Below, one piece after another: positions 36,183-45,879 of a stretch of 64,000 bases of DNA. Numbering within the stretch: position 1 is the stretch's first letter; every line of letters starts with the position of its first letter. The notes beneath the pieces were generated by a model. The model ran no database searches. It was not told the origin of the DNA and worked only from the letters and a program-made list of their open reading frames with translations. The DNA comes from Sinorhizobium garamanticum. GTDB taxonomy: Bacteria > Pseudomonadota > Alphaproteobacteria > Rhizobiales > Rhizobiaceae. The position numbers were made by a program, and so were the translations under genes. Where the stretch lies: assembly GCF_029892065.1 (NCBI RefSeq), contig NZ_CP120374.1, forward strand, positions 1,054,001-1,118,000. Reading direction: 5' to 3'.

Positions 36183-36207
36183 AATTTGCATTCCGGCGAA
36201 ATAACCG
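36174..36207. promoter_or_regulatory. inverted repeat, probable ROK operator
   Basis: CGGTTATTT (36174-36182) and AAATAACCG (36199-36207) are perfect 9-base arms separated by 16 bases. The left arm covers the proposed -10 box of the ROK gene, and the site lies between the ROK start and the divergent receptor gene. Repressor binding would block ROK transcription and perhaps importer expression. Confidence 0.6.
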
Positions 36208-36255
36208 TTTTCTCTCAGGCAGATCGTCCAGCACACGCGAGCATCCCCCAGAACC

Positions 36256-37461
36256 ATGAAGACAGCCGACCCCGAATTGATGCGCGCGATTAACCGCTTC
36301 AACGTGCTGGACACGATCCGCCGGCACGGGCCGATTTCTCGCGTGGAGATCAGCGAGCGCTCCGAATTGTCGACGACGACCGTTTCGGCGATCACCGCCT
36401 CGTTGCTCGACGACGGCCTCATCCTGACGCGGCACGAGGGTGATATCCGCAATTCCGCAGTACGCGGCCGGCCGCGCGTCATGCTGGAGCTCAATCCTGA
36501 TGCCGCCCGTGTCGTCGGCGCCAAGATCGCGGCCAATCGCATGGTCTTCGTCGTCACCAACTTCCTCGGGGAGGTTCTCTCTGATCTTACCCTGCCCATC
36601 CGGGTCGACCGCCAGCCCATCGCCGTCATCGCCGATCTGATAGAGGACGGCGTACGCCGTTGCGTGGTCGACGCCGACCTTTCGCTCGACGATATCGATT
36701 CAGTCTGCATCGGCCTTCCCGGCGTGATCGAGCACCGCACCGGCCATGTACGCTCAAGCCCGATCTTCCGAGAAACGGACGTCGACTTCGCGAGCGAAAT
36801 GACGAGCCGGCTCAACGTCGCGACGATCGTCGAAAGCGACGCGCACGCGATCACGCTTGCCCATCACTGGTTCGGCCGGGCCCGCGATCTTAACGACATG
36901 GTGCTCGTCTCGCTGGAGCAGACGCTGGGCCTCGGCGTCCTGCACGGCGGCCAGCTTTTCCGTGGCGCCGGCGGCCTGAGCCACAATCTCGGTGACCTCG
37001 TGCTCGGCGTCGGCCAGCAACAGACCGTTCGGCTCTCGACCCTTGCCGGCGAGAGCGCGATCCTCGGCGAACACCCGATGGACGGCCGCTTCGCCGAGGC
37101 GGTGCGCCTCGGACGCGGCATGGCGCACGCGCAGACGCTGATCGCGGCGGAGGACAACATGCTGATCGCGGCTGCGGTGCGGGCCGGAGAAGCGATCGGG
37201 CATGCGGTCGCCAACATCGTCACGCTGTTCGGGCCGCCTCGCGTCGTCATCGTCGGCTCGAGCCTGTCGCTTGGCCCCGTTTTCGTGGACAGCATTCGCC
37301 AGGCCTATCAGAACGCGATCCCGCCCTCGATCCGCACTGTCGCGGAACTCGTCTTCGACGAGTCGGCCGACGAGACCTGGGCACAGGGAGCCGCCGTCGT
37401 GGCGCTCTGCGAACTCTACGAGTCCCCCTGGGGGACAACCGGGCCGGCGCCGGCGCTTTGA
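36256..37461 (+). CDS. ROK-family transcriptional repressor
   Basis: Protein of 401 residues. The N-terminal MarR-like winged helix (NRFNVLDTIRRHGPISRVEISERSELSTTTVSAITASL) is joined to a ROK ATPase-like fold. The kinase features are not convincing: the Cys-rich zinc motif CxCGxxGCxE is absent, and the usual GGxxGExGH segment reads GAGGLSHNLGD. It is therefore a sensor and regulator, not a sugar kinase. It is divergent from the carbohydrate importer and upstream of the oxidoreductase and ThuA-like genes, and probably responds to the imported sugar. Confidence 0.88.
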   Translation: MKTADPELMRAINRFNVLDTIRRHGPISRVEISERSELSTTTVSAITASLLDDGLILTRHEGDIRNSAVRGRPRVMLELNPDAARVVGAKIAANRMVFVVTNFLGEVLSDLTLPIRVDRQPIAVIADLIEDGVRRCVVDADLSLDDIDSVCIGLPGVIEHRTGHVRSSPIFRETDVDFASEMTSRLNVATIVESDAHAITLAHHWFGRARDLNDMVLVSLEQTLGLGVLHGGQLFRGAGGLSHNLGDLVLGVGQQQTVRLSTLAGESAILGEHPMDGRFAEAVRLGRGMAHAQTLIAAEDNMLIAAAVRAGEAIGHAVANIVTLFGPPRVVIVGSSLSLGPVFVDSIRQAYQNAIPPSIRTVAELVFDESADETWAQGAAVVALCELYESPWGTTGPAPAL

Positions 37462-37506
37462 TGCGTTGCGCCGGTCTTCTGCGATTTCCATTTCGGGAGG
37501 AGACTG

Positions 37507-38607
37507 ATGGAAAAACTCGGTATCGGCATCATCGGCTGCGGAAACATTTCGTCGGCCTACCTGAAGGCAATGGCGTCCTTTCCGATCCTCGACATCCGCG
37601 GCGTCGCCGATCTGAACGGCAACCTTGCCGAACAGCGCGCCGCCGAGTTCAACGTCGAGGCCCGCGACGTCGCCGCCCTCCTCGCCGATCCTTCGATCGA
37701 GCTCATTGTCAACCTGACCGTACCGAAAGCGCACGTCACTGTTGCCATGCAGGCGCTCGAGGCCGGCAAGCATACCTATTCGGAAAAGCCGCTTGGCATC
37801 AATTTCGCGGAAGGGCAAAAGCTTGCCGCGGCGGCGCGGGCAAAAGGCCTGCGCATCGGCGCCGCCCCCGACACGTTCCTCGGCGGCGCGCATCAGACGG
37901 CGCGCGCGATCGTCGATTCGGGCACGCTCGGTATTCCCGTCGGTGGCACCGCCACCTTCATGTGCCCGGGCCACGAGCGCTGGCATCCCAACCCCGACTT
38001 CTATTACGAGGTCGGCGGCGGGCCGATGCTCGACATGGGCCCCTACTACATCACCGATCTCGTCAACCTGCTTGGCCCGGTCGAAAGGGTTGCCGGCTTC
38101 GCCGCGGCGCCGCGGAAGGAACGGACGATCACCAGCGAAGCGCGCAAAGGCGAGCGCATTCCCGTCCACGTGCCGACCCATGTCGCCGGCTTGATGGCCT
38201 TCGCGAACGGCGCTGTCGTGCAGATCGGCATGAGCTTCGACGTCGCTGGCCACAAGCACGTGCCGCTCGAACTCTACGGAACGGAGGGCACGCTGATCGT
38301 GCCGGATCCGAACCATTTCGGTGGCCAGATCGAGCTTCTGAGGAAGGGGTGCGCCTTTGAGCCGGCTGCCACGACCGAGCCCTATGCGGACGGCAACTAC
38401 CGCTCGCTGGGCGTCGCCGACATGGCGCACGCCATTCGCTCGGGGCGGCCGCATCGGGCAAGCGGGGATCTGGCGCTGCACGTGCTGGAGGTCATGGAGG
38501 CCTTCCACAAGGCGGCGGAAACCGGCACCACGATCAGCATCACCACGAAGACCGAGCGTCCGGCACCGCTGTCGGAATCGCTCGTCGATGGCCGCATCGG
38601 CCGCTAG
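37507..38607 (+). CDS. Gfo/Idh/MocA-family sugar oxidoreductase (ThuB-like position)
   Basis: NAD(P)-dependent oxidoreductase of 366 residues. The Rossmann start GIGIIGCGNISSAYLKA, the EKPLGINFAEG motif with the catalytic Lys, and the GGGPMLDMGPYYITDLVNLL motif with the active-site Asp/Tyr positions are clear. GGAGGAGACTG precedes ATG 37507. Paired with the ThuA-like gene it mirrors the thuB/thuA pair of Sinorhizobium, in which ThuB oxidises the C3 hydroxyl of a glucose unit. Here the repressor is a ROK protein, so the substrate may differ from trehalose. Confidence 0.87.
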   Translation: MEKLGIGIIGCGNISSAYLKAMASFPILDIRGVADLNGNLAEQRAAEFNVEARDVAALLADPSIELIVNLTVPKAHVTVAMQALEAGKHTYSEKPLGINFAEGQKLAAAARAKGLRIGAAPDTFLGGAHQTARAIVDSGTLGIPVGGTATFMCPGHERWHPNPDFYYEVGGGPMLDMGPYYITDLVNLLGPVERVAGFAAAPRKERTITSEARKGERIPVHVPTHVAGLMAFANGAVVQIGMSFDVAGHKHVPLELYGTEGTLIVPDPNHFGGQIELLRKGCAFEPAATTEPYADGNYRSLGVADMAHAIRSGRPHRASGDLALHVLEVMEAFHKAAETGTTISITTKTERPAPLSESLVDGRIGR

Positions 38608-38629
38608 TTTCTTACAGGAGGACTTCTAC

Positions 38630-39271
38630 ATGCGCGAGGCACTGATCGTCTGGGGAGGCTGGAGCGGCCACGAGCCGCAGGAATGCGCCCATATCATCCG
38701 CGATATGCTGCAGGAGGACGGCTTCAAGGTCTATCTGGAGCACACGACCGAGGCCTTCGCCGATCCCGCGATCCACGACCTGTCGCTGATCGTGCCGATC
38801 ATGACGATGTCGAAGATCGAGAAGGAGGAGGTGAAGAATCTGGCCGCCGCTGTCGAAGGAGGCGTGGGCATTGCCGGCTATCACGGCGGCGCAGGCGACG
38901 CTTTCCGCGAATGCGTCGAATACCAGTTTATCATCGGCGGGCAATGGGTGGCCCATCCCGGCAATATCATTGACTATCGGGTGAACATCACACGCCCGGA
39001 CGACCCGCTGATGGAAGGCATCTCCGATTTCCCCTACACCTCGGAGCAATATTACATGCACGTCGATCCCTCGAACGAGGTGCTGGCAACGACGACTTTT
39101 TCCGGAGAGCATGCCTGGTGGATCGAAGGCGTGGTGATGCCGGTCGTCTGGAAGCGGAAATACGGCAAGGGCCGGGTCTTCTATTCCTCGCTCGGCCATG
39201 TATCGAAGGAGTTCGAGGTTCCCGAGATGCGCACGATCTTCGGCCGCGGTGCCAACTGGGCGGCGCGCTGA
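38630..39271 (+). CDS. ThuA-like protein
   Basis: Cytosolic protein of 213 residues with the ThuA fold (class I glutamine-amidotransferase-like). Landmarks are EALIVWGGWSGHEPQECAHI, GGVGIAGYHGGAGDAF, FIIGGQWVAHPGN, and PVVWKRKYGKGRVFYSSLGH. The frame is open upstream into the preceding gene, but ATG 38630 has AGGAGG eight bases ahead and starts at the first fold strand. ThuA proteins work in 3-keto-glycoside metabolism with ThuB-type dehydrogenases, though the exact reaction is not settled. Confidence 0.87.
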   Translation: MREALIVWGGWSGHEPQECAHIIRDMLQEDGFKVYLEHTTEAFADPAIHDLSLIVPIMTMSKIEKEEVKNLAAAVEGGVGIAGYHGGAGDAFRECVEYQFIIGGQWVAHPGNIIDYRVNITRPDDPLMEGISDFPYTSEQYYMHVDPSNEVLATTTFSGEHAWWIEGVVMPVVWKRKYGKGRVFYSSLGHVSKEFEVPEMRTIFGRGANWAAR

Positions 39272-39522
39272 CACGCGTCGGCGAGACGCTCAAGGCGCAT
39301 GGCCGTGGCGCTACAGGACGCCGTGAAGACCAAAGGCAGTCAGGGCGGGGTCCGCAAGGCGCAGATTTGCTCGTCGGGCGATCGCGGCGCGGTCCGTGCC
39401 GAGTCCCGCGGTGCTTGAGCGGTCGCCGGCGCCCCCTGAGAAACGGGGACATCAATCAGAGGACCAACGTTGCTGCGGCGCTCGCAAGGGTGTGATCTTG
39501 CCAGTACAGAGGCCGTAAAGCC

Positions 39523-40503
39523 TCAGCCTAGGGCGTGGCTTGCCAGACCGTAGAGGTTTTGCCCTGGTACTACCTCCGGGCGACCTTTGCCCCGACGGGA
39601 CATTGCGAGCACCGTGTCGAAGACGGTCAGGCCGGATTGCGAAAGGAATGTCGCGAAAGTGCCGGTCTCGACCGGCGTGTCGAGCCTCAGAAACTGGTTT
39701 TCGTGGGCGGCGACATGCTGCCGGATAACTGTGATTGCGTCAGCATCAGATTCTGCCACGACCGGGCCAATGACATGACCCCTGCCAAAAGGACGGCAAA
39801 GCGCGAAAGCGCACAGCCGACCGCCGCGAAACAAGCCGTAAGCTATGGATTGTGCGAAGAGCTTCCCGATCAGCGCCGCCCTCGAAACGCCGAATGCCCC
39901 TGCATCCAAGTCGACGACAGCGGCAAGGTCCTCCCCTTCCAGGCGCCGGACCGCGGACTGCTCCGTTGGCGTAGTCAAGTCGGCCGGGCGGCGGACAGTG
40001 CCCTGGCATTGGTATATGGTCCGCACGGGCTGGAAGCCGAGCGAATGATAAAGACGGCGGGCGGCCCTCGTCGCATTGAGCCTGAGATTGCGTCCCCGGC
40101 AATCCGAAAGCACGTGGTCCATAAGCCACCGTGCGGTGCCGTTTGTCTGCAGCCTGGGGGAAGTGATCACCATGCCTATGGTCGCAAAATCGTCACCGTG
40201 CGGAAACCACATGGCCGAACCCGTTAGCCTGCCAATTTCATCGCGTGCGACATAGCCGTGGCCGCACTCACGCAGAAACTGCAAATCCTCGGAACGCAGA
40301 GGCCACCCGACGGAAACTGACAAGGCATGCAACTGCTCGAGATCGGCGCTCTCGATGCCGGCCACATGCATTTCGAAGCTGTCGATCACTTTGGATTCGG
40401 CTGCCGGTGCGTCCACTCCTGCCTCCCCGCCATTGTTTTTGCTTGCGCCTCGCCTTCGCCAATACAGTCTAGCCAAGCCGCGGCGAGAGCTTTTCTTGCT
40501 CAC
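39523..40503 (-). CDS. two-domain GNAT-family acetyltransferase, copy 1
   Basis: Protein of up to 326 residues with an N-terminal GNAT domain (acetyl-CoA loop region SPRLQTNGTARWLMDHV; LYHSLGFQPVRTIYQCQG) and a C-terminal GNAT-like half (GRLCAFALCRPFGRGHVIGPVVAES). It is a paralogue of the protein at 50480-51313: both end in (A)LG and align over their full length. The paralogue starts near residue 40 of this frame, so the basic 38-residue N-terminal extension from GTG 40503 may be untranslated. GTG 40389 or ATG 40371 are alternative starts; none has a strong ribosome-binding site. Confidence 0.75.
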   Translation of the reverse strand: MSKKSSRRGLARLYWRRRGASKNNGGEAGVDAPAAESKVIDSFEMHVAGIESADLEQLHALSVSVGWPLRSEDLQFLRECGHGYVARDEIGRLTGSAMWFPHGDDFATIGMVITSPRLQTNGTARWLMDHVLSDCRGRNLRLNATRAARRLYHSLGFQPVRTIYQCQGTVRRPADLTTPTEQSAVRRLEGEDLAAVVDLDAGAFGVSRAALIGKLFAQSIAYGLFRGGRLCAFALCRPFGRGHVIGPVVAESDADAITVIRQHVAAHENQFLRLDTPVETGTFATFLSQSGLTVFDTVLAMSRRGKGRPEVVPGQNLYGLASHALG

Positions 40504-40748
40504 AATAGGACCTGACGCTCGATACGATTCGCTTGAGAGTGCATTGCGCGCACAACAATCGTCCGAATTCGACGCGCTTTCGGCATGTAAATCGTGCGCA
40601 GGCTTCTAAGGTATTTTGAGAGAAGCGAGCCGGCGGTCGCTTGCCAGTCATCTTATGCGCGGTGACGCGTGGAAACCAAACCCTTTCGTTGTGAACGCAT
40701 GATCGGCGGCATCGATCTCGACAGGCCGAGAGTGTTGAGAGGACACCA

Positions 40749-41873
40749 ATGCAGGCAGCGGAAATCCTGGAAAAGCTCGTTGGCTTTCGCTCCGTCGTGG
40801 GCCTACCCAATGAAGACATAGTGGCTTGGATCCGCGGCTATCTGGAAAACAACGGCGTCGCAGTGGTTGTCCTTCCCGGTCCGGAGAGCGATCGGTCGAA
40901 CATCTTCGCCACCATCGGGCCGAAAGAGGCGCATGGCTATATTCTCTCGGGTCACATGGACGTCGTTCCGGCGGCCGAACTCGGCTGGACAAGCGATCCC
41001 TTCCGCCTGCGCGCTGAAGCAGGCCGGCTCCATGGCCGCGGCACCACCGACATGAAGGGCTTTCTCGCCGCCGCTCTCGCGGCCGTCCCCAGGCTTGTTA
41101 ACAAGCCGCTACTCCGGCCGCTGCACCTCGCCTTCTCCTATGACGAGGAGGCGGGCTGCCGTGGCGTGCCGCATATGATCGCGCGCCTCCCGGAACTCTG
41201 TGCGACGCCGCTCGGCGCGATCATCGGCGAGCCAAGCGGCTTGCGTGCGATCCGCGCCCACAAGGGCAAGGCTGCCGCCAGACTGACGGTCAAGGGTCGC
41301 TCCGGCCATTCTTCGCGCCCCGACCAGGGGCTGAATGCCGTCCACGCCATCACGGGCGTTCTTACCTGCGCGGTCGGAGAAGCCGACCGGCTGGCCCGTG
41401 GTCCTTTCGATCATCTCTTCCAGCCGCCCTACTCTTCCCTGCAAATCGGCACGATGAAGGGTGGTCAGGCGGTCAACATCATTCCGGACGCTTGCGAGGC
41501 GGAGTTCGAAGCACGGGCGATTTCCGGCGTCGATCCGGGAGAACTGCTCGCGCCGGTGCGAGCGGCCGCCGAGGCGCTGTCGGAACGAGGCTTCGAAGTG
41601 GAATGGCAGGAACTAAGCTCCTATCCGCCGCTTTCGCTCGGTCCCGATGCACCGCTCGCGCGGCTGCTTGAAGAATTGACCGGTCTCGAGCCTCTCCCGG
41701 CCGTCAGCTACGGCACCGAGGCGGGACTTTTCCAACGGGCCGGCGTCGACGCGATCATCTGTGGCCCCGGCGAGATCGGCCGCGCCCACAAGCCCGATGA
41801 ATTCATCCTCGTCGATGAACTCCTGGCCTGCCAGGCGATGATCGAGCGGCTCGGCGAGCGTTGCCTCGCCTGA
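40749..41873 (+). CDS. argE: M20-family deacetylase, acetylornithine deacetylase-like
   Basis: Zinc-dependent hydrolase of 374 residues. Metal and catalytic residues are visible in SGHMDVVPA (first His and Asp), [17 protein letters not shown] (bridging Asp) and [12 protein letters not shown] (catalytic Glu plus ligand), with a dimerisation domain from about residue 180. Length and the [23 protein letters not shown] segment fit ArgE, which releases acetate from N-acetyl-L-ornithine. GAGAGGACACC precedes ATG 40749. Its place at the head of a dehydrogenase operon suggests a catabolic N-acyl amino acid substrate in place of arginine biosynthesis. Confidence 0.8.
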   Translation: MQAAEILEKLVGFRSVVGLPNEDIVAWIRGYLENNGVAVVVLPGPESDRSNIFATIGPKEAHGYILSGHMDVVPAAELGWTSDPFRLRAEAGRLHGRGTTDMKGFLAAALAAVPRLVNKPLLRPLHLAFSYDEEAGCRGVPHMIARLPELCATPLGAIIGEPSGLRAIRAHKGKAAARLTVKGRSGHSSRPDQGLNAVHAITGVLTCAVGEADRLARGPFDHLFQPPYSSLQIGTMKGGQAVNIIPDACEAEFEARAISGVDPGELLAPVRAAAEALSERGFEVEWQELSSYPPLSLGPDAPLARLLEELTGLEPLPAVSYGTEAGLFQRAGVDAIICGPGEIGRAHKPDEFILVDELLACQAMIERLGERCLA

Positions 41874-41895
41874 GGCATCAAGAAGGAGACGCGCG

Positions 41896-42819
41896 ATGAC
41901 CTTCCTCTTCAATTCCGATGCAAAGCGCGGCGCGATTTTCGCTAAAGCTTTTTCGCGTGAACTGCCGGACATTCCTTTCGCCACTGATCCGGCGACGGTC
42001 GACCCGGATGCGGTGCGCTACCTGATCACATGGACGCTTCCCAAGGACCTCACGCGGTTCCGTAACCTTGAAATCCTCTTCTCGATCGGCGCCGGCGTGG
42101 ACCAGTTCAGCATCGACGCCGTGCCGCCGCATGTGAAGGTCGTGCGCATGGTCGAGGACGGCATTGTCCGGATGATGCAGGAATATGTGACACTTGCCGT
42201 GCTCACGCTCCATCGTGACCTGCCGGCCTATCTCGCCCAGCAACGCAGCCAGCATTGGCAGGCTATTTCGCCGGTTCAGGCCTCGGAACGCCGCATCGGC
42301 GTGCTCGGCCTGGGCATGCTCGGCACCGCGGTGCTCGAACGATTGAAACCTTTCGGTTTTCCGCTATCCGGCTGGAGCCGCAGCGCGCACGAGCTCGAGG
42401 GCGTCAGATGCCTGCACGGTCCTGACGGTCTCGACCGTCTGTTGGGCTCCACCGACATTCTCATCTGTCTCCTGCCTTTGACCGACGAGACGCGTGGCTT
42501 CCTCGATGCCACGCTTTTCGCCAAACTCCCGACCGGTGCGGCGCTGGTCCATGTCGGCCGGGGCCCGCAACTCGATCATCAGGCACTTCTTGAGGCACTG
42601 GATAGTCGCCGTCTCTCCGGCGCCGTCATCGACGTCACCGATCCCGAACCGTTGCCGGCGGGACATGCCTTTTGGAGCCATCCGAGAATCCTGCTGACGC
42701 CGCACATTGCGAGCGTGACGCAACCCGAAACCGCCGCCCAAGCCGTGATCGAGAACATCAAACGCCACCGCTCGGGTCTCGATCCGATCGGGCTCGTCGA
42801 TCGCGGCCGCGGCTACTGA
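41896..42819 (+). CDS. glyoxylate/hydroxypyruvate reductase A-like dehydrogenase
   Basis: D-isomer-specific 2-hydroxyacid dehydrogenase of 307 residues, GhrA type. NAD(P) motif [16 protein letters not shown], catalytic Arg in [10 protein letters not shown], Glu in [11 protein letters not shown] and His in [10 protein letters not shown] are in their expected order. AAGAAGGAGACGCG lies before ATG 41896, 22 bases after the ArgE-like stop, so the two genes are probably co-transcribed. Confidence 0.85.
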   Translation: MTFLFNSDAKRGAIFAKAFSRELPDIPFATDPATVDPDAVRYLITWTLPKDLTRFRNLEILFSIGAGVDQFSIDAVPPHVKVVRMVEDGIVRMMQEYVTLAVLTLHRDLPAYLAQQRSQHWQAISPVQASERRIGVLGLGMLGTAVLERLKPFGFPLSGWSRSAHELEGVRCLHGPDGLDRLLGSTDILICLLPLTDETRGFLDATLFAKLPTGAALVHVGRGPQLDHQALLEALDSRRLSGAVIDVTDPEPLPAGHAFWSHPRILLTPHIASVTQPETAAQAVIENIKRHRSGLDPIGLVDRGRGY

Positions 42820-42844
42820 GTTCCAAACCGACGAAAGGACAGCC

Positions 42845-43201
42845 ATGTCGCTCCTAAAGACCATCGACACCAACCCCTCCTTCGCGCCGCGTGAGTCAGG
42901 CCCCCTCCCGGAGCGCCTGATCTCCGGCAACCCCTCCTTCAGGACCTGGGCCCAGGACGTCGCCCGCGGGGAGATGATCCACACCGGCGTCTGGGAGGCG
43001 ACCCCCGGCGAGACACGCTCTATCAAGGGAGATACCTTCGAGTTCTGCCATATCCTTTCAGGCGTCATCGAACTCACGCCGGAAGGCGGCGAGCCGGTCA
43101 CCTACAAGGCGGGCGATAGCTTCGTCATGAAGCCGGGCTTCGTCGGCGCTTGGAAGACGATCGAGACAGTGCGCAAGATCTACGTGACCGTGATGGGTTG
43201 A
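42845..43201 (+). CDS. small cupin-domain protein
   Basis: Single-domain cupin of 118 residues (Cupin_3/DUF861 type). The beta-barrel core is EATPGETRSIKGDTFEFCHI and LSGVIELTPEGGEPVTYKAG, followed by DSFVMKPGFVGAWKTIETV. Only part of the usual metal-binding His set is present, so a binding or isomerase role is as likely as an oxygenase role. It lies 25 bases after the GhrA-like gene. A double hairpin follows directly after its stop. Confidence 0.78.
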   Translation: MSLLKTIDTNPSFAPRESGPLPERLISGNPSFRTWAQDVARGEMIHTGVWEATPGETRSIKGDTFEFCHILSGVIELTPEGGEPVTYKAGDSFVMKPGFVGAWKTIETVRKIYVTVMG

Positions 43202-43202
43202 G

Positions 43203-43272
43203 CGGTGGGGTCATCCGACCCCGCCGAACAATACACTGCGCGGCGAATGAAAAACGGTGTTTTCCGCCGCGC
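43203..43272. terminator. tandem hairpins between cupin and aldehyde dehydrogenase genes
   Basis: Two stem-loops follow the cupin stop. The first pairs CGGTGGGGTC (43203-43212) with GACCCCGCCG (43217-43226) around ATCC. The second pairs GCGCGGCG (43238-43245) with CGCCGCGC (43265-43272), with an inner GAAAAC/GTTTTC stem. They probably terminate or attenuate transcription and separate the first three genes from the next three. Confidence 0.6.
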
Positions 43273-43344
43273 CACCTCCGCCAACAAATCAAGCGACTAC
43301 CTCCATTTTGCTAGCTTCGACTTGCAATGATCCGAGGTATCCGC

Positions 43345-44808
43345 ATGGCACTGAGCTTCAACCCTGACACCATCCATCTTCCGATTGGCCACTTCATCGG
43401 TGGCCGGTTGGTGGCGGCCGAAGGTGTCATCGATATGCATCGCCCGTCCGACGGCAAGGCCTATGCGGGCTGTCCACTCGCAGACGAAGCGCTCGTCGAT
43501 CGCGCGGTCGAGACCGCCAAGCAAGCGCTCAAAGTGAGCAACTGGGGCGGAGTGCGGCCGCGCGAGCGCACGGTCGCGCTGCAGCGCTGGGCGGACCTGA
43601 TCGAAAGCGAGGCCGAAACCCTCGCCAAGCTCGAAGCGCTTTCGTCGACACGGCCTGTCGGTCATCTGGTCGCCGGCGATATCGCCGTCAGCGCCGAGCA
43701 GATCCGCTTTTTCGCCGAATTCGCCGATAAGGAAGGAAGTGATCTCGTGCCGACCGACGACGGTAACTTCGGCATGGTCATGACCGAACCTTATGGCGTC
43801 GTCGGCGCCATCACTCCGTGGAATTTTCCCGTTTCGATGGCCGCCTGGAAGCTCGGCCCTGCGCTTGCCGCCGGCAATGCCGTAGTCCTGAAGCCATCGG
43901 AAATCACACCATTCTCGACGGTCTACCTCGCCGAGCTCGCGGTCCGCGCGGGCCTCCCGGCAGGTCTCGTCAATGTCGTGCTGGGCGACGGTCCGGTGAC
44001 CGGCAATGCCATCACCGGTCATCCCGATATTGCGAAGGTCAGTTTCACCGGCTCGACCGGCGCCGGCTCGGCCATCATGGCCAATATCGCCGCCACCGGG
44101 GTCAAACCGATGACGCTGGAGCTCGGCGGAAAGAGTCCTCAATTGGTCTTCGCCGACGCGGATCTCGACAAGGCTGCCGCTGCGATCGCACAGAGCATCC
44201 TCTCCAATGCCGGCCAGGCCTGCGTCGCCGGCTCTCGCCTGATCGTCGAGGAAAGCGTTGCCGCGCCTCTCGTCGAGGCGATCGTCAGACGCATGAGGGT
44301 GGCGAAGGCGGGTCCGACCTGGGACGAGGCGAGCGACTACTCGCCCATTATCTCCAAGCGCCAATTGAACCGCATCCACGGCATCGTCGAAGCGGCCGTT
44401 TCGGCGGGCGGCGAATGCCTGTTCGGAGGCGGCCCGATGGATGCGCCGGGCTATTTCTATCATCCGACGCTGCTGGCGGTGCGCGACAGCTCCTCGCCAG
44501 CCGTTGCCGAAGAAATCTTCGGTCCGGTCCTTACGATGCAGACCTTCGCCGACGAAGAGGAGGCATTGGCTCTCGCCGACCACCCGACCTACGGCCTGGC
44601 CGCTGGCCTCTTCACCCGCGACCTGTCTCGCGCGCTACGGCTGACGCGACTGCTGCAGGCCGGCACGGTTTGGGTCAACCGCTATAGCCGCTCGCGCGAC
44701 CATATCCTGCCGACCGGCGGCTACAAGCGCTCCGGCGTCGGCAAGGACCTCGGACGCGAGGCGTACCAGGCCAACCGCAAGAGCAAGAGCGTTCTCATCA
44801 GCCTCTAG
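43345..44808 (+). CDS. NAD(P)-dependent aldehyde dehydrogenase
   Basis: Aldehyde dehydrogenase of 487 residues. Catalytic Cys293 (NAGQACVAGSRL) and Glu259 (LELGGKSP) are intact, with the cofactor loop GFTGSTGAGS-like SFTGSTGAGSAIM and the TPWNFPVSMAAWKLGPALA entry segment. ATG 43345 has GAGGTATCCGC ahead; an in-frame ATG at 43327 would add six residues. The EEIFGPVLTM motif and length fit betaine/gamma-aminobutyraldehyde dehydrogenase-type enzymes, but the substrate is not determined. Confidence 0.88.
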   Translation: MALSFNPDTIHLPIGHFIGGRLVAAEGVIDMHRPSDGKAYAGCPLADEALVDRAVETAKQALKVSNWGGVRPRERTVALQRWADLIESEAETLAKLEALSSTRPVGHLVAGDIAVSAEQIRFFAEFADKEGSDLVPTDDGNFGMVMTEPYGVVGAITPWNFPVSMAAWKLGPALAAGNAVVLKPSEITPFSTVYLAELAVRAGLPAGLVNVVLGDGPVTGNAITGHPDIAKVSFTGSTGAGSAIMANIAATGVKPMTLELGGKSPQLVFADADLDKAAAAIAQSILSNAGQACVAGSRLIVEESVAAPLVEAIVRRMRVAKAGPTWDEASDYSPIISKRQLNRIHGIVEAAVSAGGECLFGGGPMDAPGYFYHPTLLAVRDSSSPAVAEEIFGPVLTMQTFADEEEALALADHPTYGLAAGLFTRDLSRALRLTRLLQAGTVWVNRYSRSRDHILPTGGYKRSGVGKDLGREAYQANRKSKSVLISL

Positions 44809-44816
44809 GAGTCTCC

Positions 44817-45860
44817 ATGAAATCCTATTCGATCGCACTCATCCCCGGCGACGGCATTGGCCCGGACGTAACGGATGCGGCCTGGCAGGTTCTTTCGACC
44901 GTTGCCAGTCATTCCGGCTTCTCGCTCACCGGCACGCCCTTTCCCTGGTCCTGCGCCTTTTACAAAGAAACGGGCGCGATGATGCCGACGGACGGCATAG
45001 AGATCTTGCGCCGCTTCGATGCGATCCTGCTCGGCGCCGTCGGCTGGCCGGCCGAGGTGCCGGACTCCGTTTCGCTGCATGGCCTGCTCCTGCCGATCCG
45101 CAAGGCCTTCGTGCAATATGCCAATATCCGCCCCCACCGGCTGCTGCCGGGCGTCCAAGGTCCGTTGAAGACGCAAAACTTCGACATCCTCTGCATCCGC
45201 GAGAATACCGAGGGTGAATACTCCGGTGCCGGCGGCCGCGTGCATCAGGGAACGGCCGATGAGGTCGCGATCGAGACCTCGATTTTCACCCGCACGGGCA
45301 TCGAACGGATCCTGCGCTTCGGCTTCGAGCAGGCACGTGCGCGCCGGCGCAAACTTGCTTCGGTGACCAAATCCAATGCCCAGAAATACTCCATGGTGTT
45401 CTGGGACGAGATTACGCGAGAGCTCGCCGCCGAATACGCGGATGTCGAGGTGACGAGCTATCACATCGACGCCATGGCCGCACGCATGGTGATGGCGCCT
45501 GAGAGCCTCGATGTCGTGGTCGCCTCGAACCTCTTCGGCGACATCCTGACCGATCTCGGTGCCGCGATCCAGGGCGGGCTCGGATTTGCGGCTTCCGCCA
45601 ACATCAACCCCGATCGAAGCGCCCCGTCGATGTTCGAGCCGGTACACGGCTCCGCACCCGACATCGCTCATCTCGGGATCGCCAACCCCATCGCCGCCAT
45701 ATGGTCCGGCGCGATGATGCTGGAGCATCTCGGAGAAAAGGACGCGGCGCGAACGGTCATGAGTGCGCTTGAAAGGACCACTGCCCGGGGCATCGGCACC
45801 GCGCCCGGCAGGGACAAGACGGAAACCATCACCGCGGCGGTGCTTGCCGCGCTCGACTGA
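44817..45860 (+). CDS. isopropylmalate/tartrate dehydrogenase-type decarboxylating enzyme
   Basis: Protein of 347 residues in the isocitrate/isopropylmalate dehydrogenase family. IALIPGDGIGPDVTDAAW begins the fold, the Arg-rich substrate loop is seen at PIRKAFVQYANIRPHRLLPG, the catalytic Tyr/Lys region at IRENTEGEYSGAGG and TKSNAQKYSMVFWDE, and the metal Asp residues at SNLFGDILTDLGAA. The pattern is that of tartrate dehydrogenase/decarboxylase or D-malate dehydrogenase proteins. It starts 8 bases after the previous stop, in one operon with two aldehyde dehydrogenase genes. Confidence 0.87.
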   Translation: MKSYSIALIPGDGIGPDVTDAAWQVLSTVASHSGFSLTGTPFPWSCAFYKETGAMMPTDGIEILRRFDAILLGAVGWPAEVPDSVSLHGLLLPIRKAFVQYANIRPHRLLPGVQGPLKTQNFDILCIRENTEGEYSGAGGRVHQGTADEVAIETSIFTRTGIERILRFGFEQARARRRKLASVTKSNAQKYSMVFWDEITRELAAEYADVEVTSYHIDAMAARMVMAPESLDVVVASNLFGDILTDLGAAIQGGLGFAASANINPDRSAPSMFEPVHGSAPDIAHLGIANPIAAIWSGAMMLEHLGEKDAARTVMSALERTTARGIGTAPGRDKTETITAAVLAALD

Positions 45861-45879
45861 TCTTTAGAGGAGCAGGATA

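Noticed and set aside
31777..38607. Naming the region as the thuEFGKAB trehalose operon.
   Set aside because: Gene order, orientation and regulator type (ROK, not LacI) differ; the similarity is at family level only.
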